Shown here in pieces: positions 57,826-64,000 of a stretch of DNA of 64,000 bases. Numbering within the stretch: position 1 is the first letter of the stretch; each line of letters begins with the position of its first letter. The DNA lies in assembly GCA_964023205.1 (NCBI GenBank), contig OZ026837.1, forward strand, positions 14,919,479-14,983,478. The letters are read 5' to 3'. The notes under the pieces are model-generated. The model was not told where the DNA came from and did no database searches. It saw only the letters and a list, made by a program, of their open reading frames with translations. The stretch comes from Lutraria lutraria. Taxonomy: Eukaryota; Mollusca; Bivalvia; Venerida; Mactridae. A program made the position numbers and the translations under genes.

Positions 57826-58085
57826 TAATTGCTTTTAATTGGATTGGATTTTGAGAGGTAAATTGAATCTAAAGAGATGAAGCATGCCACATGATAGGGC
57901 TTAATTGTTTGATGCATTTTGCTGATAGTTCAGTTTTCCATAGTCATCACTCACTCAGTGCGCATGAATTTGATGCAGACAAAAGTACTATATGTTTTTT
58001 TACATTCGCCATGCAATTATTTAATTCATTCCTGTTTTATGTTGCAGTGCAAGTCCATGCGATGAGTGCTTTCAGTACTTTGGTT
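57826..58085 (+). repeat. Duplicated segment, copy 2 (no insertion)
   Basis: Same order of words as 52870-53350, with GGATTGGATTTTGAGAGG intact where copy 1 is interrupted. About 5 kb apart, same orientation. Confidence 0.8.
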
Positions 58086-58574
58086 TCTTGTTTAGTTCAT
58101 TAAGCGAGAAAAAAACGTATGTAACCATGCAGATATCTTAACAAAAAAAATAGGGTAGGTAGGTTGCAAAAAAATTATTTTCTAATTTTTATCTTTCGTA
58201 CATTAATTTTGAGACACAATTCATCCTGACCATTTTCATTATTTTTTGGATGATCTTTTTTTCTTTGGGTGTTAAAAATTTCGGGATGGTGCATAAAGTA
58301 AAGTTGTTCGGGTAACTATTTTTTCTGAGCTTTACATGACAATTTCCTTGAATTGTTATCTAGCTATAATGCTGTGCCTATCTATAGGAGGATATAATTC
58401 TTTATCACAACAATCAAAGTTTATTGATCTATGAATCAAAAGTTTGAAGTGTTCCTAGTATAATTATTATAATGTTGATAGTGTGTTATACACTTGAGTT
58501 CATATATGTATAATGTGTACATCTGTAGGATATGACTTCTTCTAGTGTTCGATGTAAGCATCTAATATTGTTAT

Positions 58575-58862
58575 GTTCTGTGAGTGTCAGCATCGACTGT
58601 TGCTGGTAATGTTGTTATGAGCATCAATTGTTGCTGATAATGTTGTTATGTTCTGTGAGTGTCAGCATCGACTGTTGCTGGTAATGTTGTTATGTTCTGT
58701 GAGTGTCAGCATCGACTGTTGCTGGTAATGTTGTTATGTTCTGTGAGTGTCAGCATTGACTGTTGCTGGTAATGTTGTTATGTTCTGTGAGTGTCAGCAT
58801 CGACTGTTGCTGGTAATGTTGTTATGTTCTGTGAGGTCAGTATTGACTGTTGCTGCTAGTGT
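58575..58862 (+). repeat. 44-bp minisatellite
   Basis: About six units of GTTATGTTCTGTGAGTGTCA plus GCATCGACTGTTGCTGGTAA. Inner units are nearly identical; edge units are diverged. Confidence 0.92.
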
Positions 58863-58952
58863 TACGTTCAATGTCAGTTTATGCATAGACTGTGACTGCA
58901 TGTAATGGACTTATGGCTTCAATGTTAGATGAATTTTCTCAAATTAGATATC

Positions 58953-59176
58953 ACATTGTGAATTACTGTATTTTCATTTATTTTTGTTGGGCTCAATTTT
59001 CGTGGTTTTTACTAAAATGGCTATTTTGTGGGGACATAAATTCGCGGATTTTGATTTTTGAAAAAAATGCCTTATCTCTGCATTAAAATTTGTGGTGATT
59101 TGATTTCATAGATGAGTCGACCCACGAAATCCACAAAATTCAATCCCCAACGAAAAATAATGATTCCACAGTATTT
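58953..59176. mobile_element. Foldback MITE with ATTTTTGTTGGG arms
   Basis: Left arm TACTGTATTTTCATTTATTT then TTGTTGGG, right arm CCCAACGAAAAATAATGATT then CCACAGTATTTA. Inner TTCGTGG/CCACGAA and GCGGATTTTG/CAAAATT words are inverted too. No gene. Confidence 0.7.
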
Positions 59177-59790
59177 AGATATGTTTGTGGGGTGTCTCAG
59201 TTGGTAGCAGCTGTACTTATTCGGCTTTATGGTTAGCTGGTATTATAAATAAATTTGGAAGCATCATTCTCTCAGCTGGACAGGACTAAATAAAAGGTCT
59301 TACTGTCACAGTCTAATTAGTTGGATTACTTAGTTGGTTATATCATCATGGTTAACTATAAGTATGGTAGTAATTAGTGCGGATTAATAATTATAACTCG
59401 GATAATAATTAGATTACTAATAATGTTTTATGTTTCCTGCGTAAATGAATGATTTAGATGTAAGTAAACTTGCATAATGAATGGTAGGAAACGTGCATTA
59501 GAGTATGAACAGGATATAAACAGTGGCTAAGAATGTGTTATCATCAATTTTTAACTCAAGTATTACTACGTGTGTTTTGACGGTCTGATATCTGTCATCT
59601 TCTGTTATGATATAACTAGATTCAGGTACGTGTAAATTTTAACAGTAGTCTGTGTTGATTTTGGCAAATTTCTACAGTGAACAAACATTAGGAATTTACA
59701 TATTTTGTGTTTTACATACACACATTAAACTAATAATCACAATCAAGATGGTATGAAGAGTTTGAAGGGGATGATAGTAAGCTGTATGGG

Positions 59791-59935
59791 CCAGTGACCG
59801 TGGTCCAGTGGTAAATGTGCAGGGCTTGTAACCTTAAGATCATGGGTTCAAATCCCAGTTACAAATGATTCATCCCTTCTTTGAAAAATTGACAAAAATG
59901 TTGATTTTCCTCTGCATGTGGAGATCAAAGAAGCT
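59791..59935 (+). repeat. tRNA-derived SINE head
   Basis: TGACCGTGGTCCAGTGGTAA resembles box A and GGGTTCAAATCCCAG is a perfect box B with T-arm; CTTGTAA occupies the anticodon loop. The body is short and tail unclear. Possibly related to a fragment at 54143-54180. Confidence 0.7.
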
Positions 59936-60179
59936 AATTAATTAATTATTACTGGTTTTAATTCTGTCCAGGGAAACTCAGGTTAGGTTCACCGCTTGGT
60001 GCATATTAGTGAAATATCGTTTAAAAATGGAGTTCAACCCTATTCTCATTTAAAGGATATCTATGTTAATTTCCCCTTTCCTTCCTCAAACTGCTCTTTG
60101 TTCCCTTTAAGTACTCACACTAGTATTACTTCATGGTCACATGTGCATCCTAGAGAACTGGTTGATAAATGTTAAATGA

Positions 60180-60431
60180 CCTGCCTCACTGGTCAATCAG
60201 TTAAGGTCACTGACTTCAAATCACTGTACCCTCTCACTGATAGAGGGTTGTGGGTTCGAGCCCAGCTACTGACCATGTCTCTGTATGTGAGAAACTAAGC
60301 AGTTGCTTACGGAGGATGGGAGTATATAGTACTGGTTCTTCCCAGGAACGATGGTTAGGTGACCTGTCTGCCTCATATGACTCTAACTGTTGAAAAGGGG
60401 CGTTAAACCGAATGAAACAAACACAAACAAA
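60180..60431 (+). repeat. tRNA-derived SINE (family B), full-length copy
   Basis: GTCAATCAGTTAAGGTCAC head, box B GGGTTCGAGCCC, GACCATGTCTCTGTATGTGA, tail AACCGAATGAAACAAAC. Best-preserved family B copy. Confidence 0.88.
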
Positions 60432-60905
60432 TGTTTAAACTTGTTTGGTTATAAATCTTTGAATATTGATAACAAAATCACCAGTCAATAAAGCTCATTG
60501 ATAAAATTCTTGGGACATTGAATACATGTGACATTCCTACCTACTATTGTTTGTATTTGATTTCTGATTAAGCGCCTAGCAATGTAGATATAAGGACTGT
60601 ATAATTATATATATAAACTTAAGGACAAAGACTTGTCCGGTTGGGTTTTCCGTGATGATTTTAAAATCTCTACAATTAGACATATTACTTTGTACTAATA
60701 TTCTACTGGATTGTTCACATTTAAAGTCAATAAAAAGGAATGACTTATATAGCATCTTCTTTTCAAATGGTACCATTTTTGTTAATGTATCACAATAAAT
60801 AAAAAAGATACTGCTTTTTTTGTAGACCTGCATATATATGTAAAGTTTGTATTACTGTCTCCCAAGTGAAAGTGTATGATGAGATATTATGTAATTCTGA
60901 ATGTA

Positions 60906-61933
60906 CATAATTATACCCCCCGCGAACATAGTTTGAGAGGGTGTATATTGGAGTCACTCTGTTGGTCGGTCGGTCGGTCGTTGGTCGGTCTGTCCATCTG
61001 TCTGCATAAAATATCAACATTCTTTAAAGCCCCATTAGCTTTTTGCTGTAGAAAAATAAATGCAAAAACATTTAATTGCTGATATTATCCCAAAATAATT
61101 ATTACCGACGAAACAATCCCTTTTCGTCTGAAAACACTCATTTCACTGTGATTTTTGCTTTTGTAAACTTGAAATATGTAGAGCGTGTGACATCACTTTA
61201 CTACATGTGCATGGCATGACTGCGGGAAAACACAGGTGTTCTATAAATAGTATTTATTTCAATGATATTGAAAAAAATATGACAGTGGTTTCGGAAACAT
61301 TTTTTCTTGCTATAAAGTATGCACGGGAGGAAAACACACCAGATTCCTCTGTTATAGAACAAATAGAAAATATTAGGACCAATACATTTATAAGCTTATG
61401 GGACTTTAAGCAATTGCAACAAAACTATGATATCACCATGAAGTGTTGATGTGCAAGACACAATTTTCATTCCCAGCGATTTACTCATTCCAGAGTTATG
61501 TGCCCTTGAACTTAGCCATATAGTGTACAATGGCAGTCTTAGCTTTTGGAGCGATCTACTTCCACATTTTTCAAGGGATGGAATTGAACCTTGAAATATG
61601 CTATCATCATGAAGTGTACATGTGCAAGACATAATTTTCATGCCCAGCAATTCAATCATTCCAGAGTTATGTGCCCTTGAACTTAACCAAATAGTGTACA
61701 ATGGCAGTCTTAGGTTGTGGAGCTAACTACTTCCATTTTTCAAGGGATGGAATTGAAACTTGAAATATTATCAATGTTAAATGTAGATATGCAACACACA
61801 ATTTTCATGCCCAGTGATCCACTCATTGCAGAGTTATGTCCCCTTGAACTTAGCCTTATAGTGTACTATCATATTCTTAGTGTCAAAGCGGCCGCGGGGG
61901 TATTAGTCACCTTTGTGACAGCTCTAGTTTGAG
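60906..61933. mobile_element. Non-autonomous element with AGAGCTGTCACAGAGGTGAC end, long copy
   Basis: One end ATTATACCCCCCGCG with a TCGG microsatellite (60967-60985), the other GTGACAGCTCTAGTTT. The right part holds three diverged units of about 190 bp (TTCATTCCCAGCGA, TTCATGCCCAGCAA, TTCATGCCCAGTGA at about 61466, 61637, 61804), where the 42.8-kb copy has one. An 80-codon frame (61207-61449) lies in the part absent from the short copy; it resembles nothing I know. Confidence 0.75.
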
Positions 61934-61997
61934 ATTGATAGAAATTAGAGTAGTCATAAATGAATTAATATAGAAAATAAGAATGTTTAAATTCATT

Positions 61998-62225
61998 TAC
62001 AGTCAAACCTGTGTTTGGTGCCACCTCTGAACAAAAGCCACACTGAGTATACATGTTATTCTATTGAATACCTTCACTGATTATTCAGTACAAAATATCA
62101 TCCAAAAAGGACACAAGCTTTTACTTTGATTTGGCCTTCTGACCTTACATTAGCCAGTAAGTCCTGTCAATTTAGGCAGAATTATGTTTATCCAAAGGTG
62201 GCCCTTTTTTACAGGTTTGACTGTA
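61998..62225. mobile_element. Palindromic MITE family TACAGTCAAACCTGTG, copy 7
   Basis: Starts TACAGTCAAACCTGTG and ends ACAGGTTTGACTGTA. Interior expanded to 228 bp and diverged. Confidence 0.8.
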
Positions 62226-62309
62226 TATAAAATATATAAAACATTTTTGACATGAATGCTGACCTTTTCCAAGAAATCTAAAATCTTAAAAAGAATCAGG
62301 AAAAACTAT

Positions 62310-62430
62310 TCGAAAAGAGAATGGATGTAAATGTTCGGTTCACCTGTATCTTCTCTCCCCCTCACTGTGGGGCGACCCTGAAATGACCATAGTTGTCCAA
62401 TGGGTCGTTAAACAACAGCCAAATAAAGTA
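62310..62430 (+). repeat. Family C SINE, 3' end only
   Basis: Matches the 3' part of 51362-51890: GTTCACCTGTATCTTCTCT, GGGGCGACCCTGAAATGACC, AAACAACAGCCAAATAAA. Supplies the uninterrupted version of the insertion site at 51.7 kb. Confidence 0.75.
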
Positions 62431-63217
62431 TTAAATGTACAAAGTAAGCTTACAGTCTGTCAGGTATTTATTCACTTCGTCCATCCATCCAGAACTGTCT
62501 ATAATTATATTAAGATCCAGTCTTACTGAGCATTTCAACATGTTTATTTAATGTTTTATAAAACGTTTTTATCAACAACAATCTGTTTATTTGCTTTCTT
62601 GTCCCGGTATGTAGAATGAAGACTGATTATTGGTTTACTTAAGGTTGAAAATTGTGACACAATCACACATTGTATTTTGTAAGCCTGGGTTTAATGTTGC
62701 GGGATTATTTGAAAATACCCGGTATTATACTAGTGTGGTTACAGTATACATTGTTATCTGACCAGACTGTCGTGTGGGTTTAAACTGTTCAGATATTTCA
62801 ATACTTCCACAATGTCTTGTTGATTTTATGTTTTTTGTGTTTTGGATTTAGGTATGTGATATTGTGATATTTTATTTCCTGTTAAAGGTGTTCATTATAA
62901 TTTTAACATGTTGTGATTATTAAGGTAAAACCAGTGTTAAGGATCAGGACACTTACATATGCATGATAAAAACATGCATTCATGATCGTGAAATTGGAGT
63001 TTTCTATTCTGGATCATATATTTTATAAAAACAATATTTTTTGTTGTTTAAATCTACAAACTTAGGTAAGTTTAAAACCTTGATTGATTTACAGAAAAGA
63101 ATGTTACTGTGTTCATTTAACCCTGTACGTGTTTATACAGTATGCTTATTAAAGTGTGACAATAAATTGTGTTCATACATTACTTCTCTCTGTGTCAACT
63201 GTATACAGATGATTTAT

Positions 63218-63705
63218 ACTGATGAACCTGTCAACAAAGGTCATCTTCTGGAAAGACAAAATGTGGTCTCTGTTGACTGAGGCTGATGGCCTTTATTTGG
63301 AGGCAGGGTTCTCAATAAGTTTGTGGCCAACAGGCCCAAAAACTAACTCTAACAGGCCTGCTAGGGGGGGGGGGGGGGGTCCAGGCATTTTCTAGCAATT
63401 TTTTATAAACTTTTGAGATTCCTAACCATCCCCAACCATTTTTCTAAGTGGCTAAATTGGCCTGCAGCCTGTTGTTATTGAGAACCCTGGGAGGTTGTTT
63501 TGTTCTAAATAATCAATGACAGTTTTTGAAAGATTGGTCTTTATTCACTTTGGTGGCCTTTATTCAGAGGTGGTTGCTTTCACAGGTTTGGTTAGTTCAA
63601 TTTTGGATTAAAGTTTGTTTTAATAATCTACGACAGTTTTTAAAACAATTCCTTTCACAGGGTGGCCTTTATTTGTGGGTGGCTACAAACAAAGATTTGA
63701 CTGTA
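63218..63705. mobile_element. Palindromic MITE family TACAGTCAAACCTGTG, copy 8, interrupted, plus a partial copy
   Basis: Left arm GAACCTGTCAACAAAGGTCA to 63303, right arm resumes at 63490 and ends near CACAGGTTTGG at 63585. A partial second copy runs to GATTTGACTGTA at 63705. Interrupted by the element 63304-63489. Confidence 0.7.
63304..63489. mobile_element. CAGGGTTCTCAATAA element inserted in a MITE
   Basis: Intact ends: CAGGGTTCTCAATAA at 63304 and TTATTGAGAACCCTG at 63475-63489, 15-bp perfect inverted repeat. GGAGG lies on both sides. Contains an 18-bp G run. Confidence 0.85.
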
Positions 63706-64000
63706 TACAGTGAGAATTTACTCACTTGTAGTGACCATGTCTTTATAAAAACTTAATAGGCCCTTTTTTATGCCATTTTTGAGTCCGGTATTGTCCCCTG
63801 TTCCCTAAGTGAAAAAGTATATGTTTTTCCCCTCTGAGAAAAAAAAATGCCCTATAATTAAAAACAAGAAATATCATTAAAAAAAGATAATCGGCGCTGA
63901 TACAGTACAAAATTAATGCCATATAGCTGTACAGTTTTCGGACATTGCCAATTTGGCAAAGTCAAGCATGACGCCACTTTGTTACTGGAAATAATTTATT

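Larger units (their letters stand above)
46285..64000. other. No recognised gene; repeat-rich interval
   Basis: Open frames here are short (up to about 93 codons), lie in listed repeats or lack family signatures, and do not chain through consistent splice sites. A donor-like AGTAGAG followed by GTAGGT at about 46793, after a GC-richer stretch with CACGTG (46736-46741), could be an untranslated first exon of a plus-strand gene beyond the window or part of the ZNHIT3 upstream region. Long stretches such as 49.1-49.7, 52.0-52.8, 55.8-56.9 and 62.4-63.0 kb show only AT-rich unique sequence. Confidence 0.6.

Noticed and set aside
60961..60990. TCGG-rich stretch as a regulatory array
   Set aside because: Short microsatellite shared, complemented, with 43013-43045; it is part of a transposable element.
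61207..61449. 80-codon frame as a conserved small protein
   Set aside because: No signal peptide, known motif or splice context; lies inside a non-autonomous element. Kept as an observation only.

Overview
This is an AT-rich stretch of animal nuclear DNA. The genes are split by GT-AG introns, and the spaces between exons are filled with tRNA-derived SINEs, short inverted-repeat transposons (MITEs), minisatellites and a LINE remnant. The protein matches are to conserved animal genes. The repeats (tRNA-headed SINEs ending in a GAAACAAAC tail, many small palindromic DNA elements) look like those of a mollusc, most likely a bivalve; that placement is inference. No operons, CRISPR array, phage or bacterial features were seen.

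Four conserved genes occupy the left 46 kb. (1) NCBP3, nuclear cap-binding subunit 3, minus strand, exons from 5702 down to 244; its 3' end lies outside the window. (2) SMPD4, neutral sphingomyelinase 3, plus strand, from about 5811 to 24865. It starts head-to-head with NCBP3 across a roughly 108-bp bidirectional promoter with CCAAT boxes and YY1-like start motifs. (3) TCHP, trichoplein, minus strand, 36720 down to 28457, tail-to-tail with SMPD4; it has a probable non-coding first exon at an NRF-1-type site near 38.5 kb. (4) ZNHIT3, a HIT zinc-finger protein of box C/D snoRNP assembly, minus strand, 45521 down to 39813. These are housekeeping genes (RNA export, membrane lipid/nuclear envelope, cilium/centrosome scaffold, snoRNP assembly). 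They share compact promoters but no pathway.

From about 46.8 kb to 64 kb I recognise no gene. The region holds SINEs, hAT-like and other MITEs, foldback elements, minisatellites and a 5-kb-spaced segmental duplication. Most open frames there are under 100 codons and show no splice-consistent or family-consistent signal.

The most informative structure is the transposon record. There is an 825-bp element with exact 8-bp target duplication nested in a second element whose uninterrupted copies elsewhere in the window give the empty site. A family with CAGGGTTCTCAATAA ends is inserted twice into other recognisable repeats, each time with a 5-bp duplication. A tRNA-Ala-like SINE is organised as short tandem arrays. 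A 34-bp palindrome occurs twice with identical flanks. No clearly new multi-gene biological system was found.
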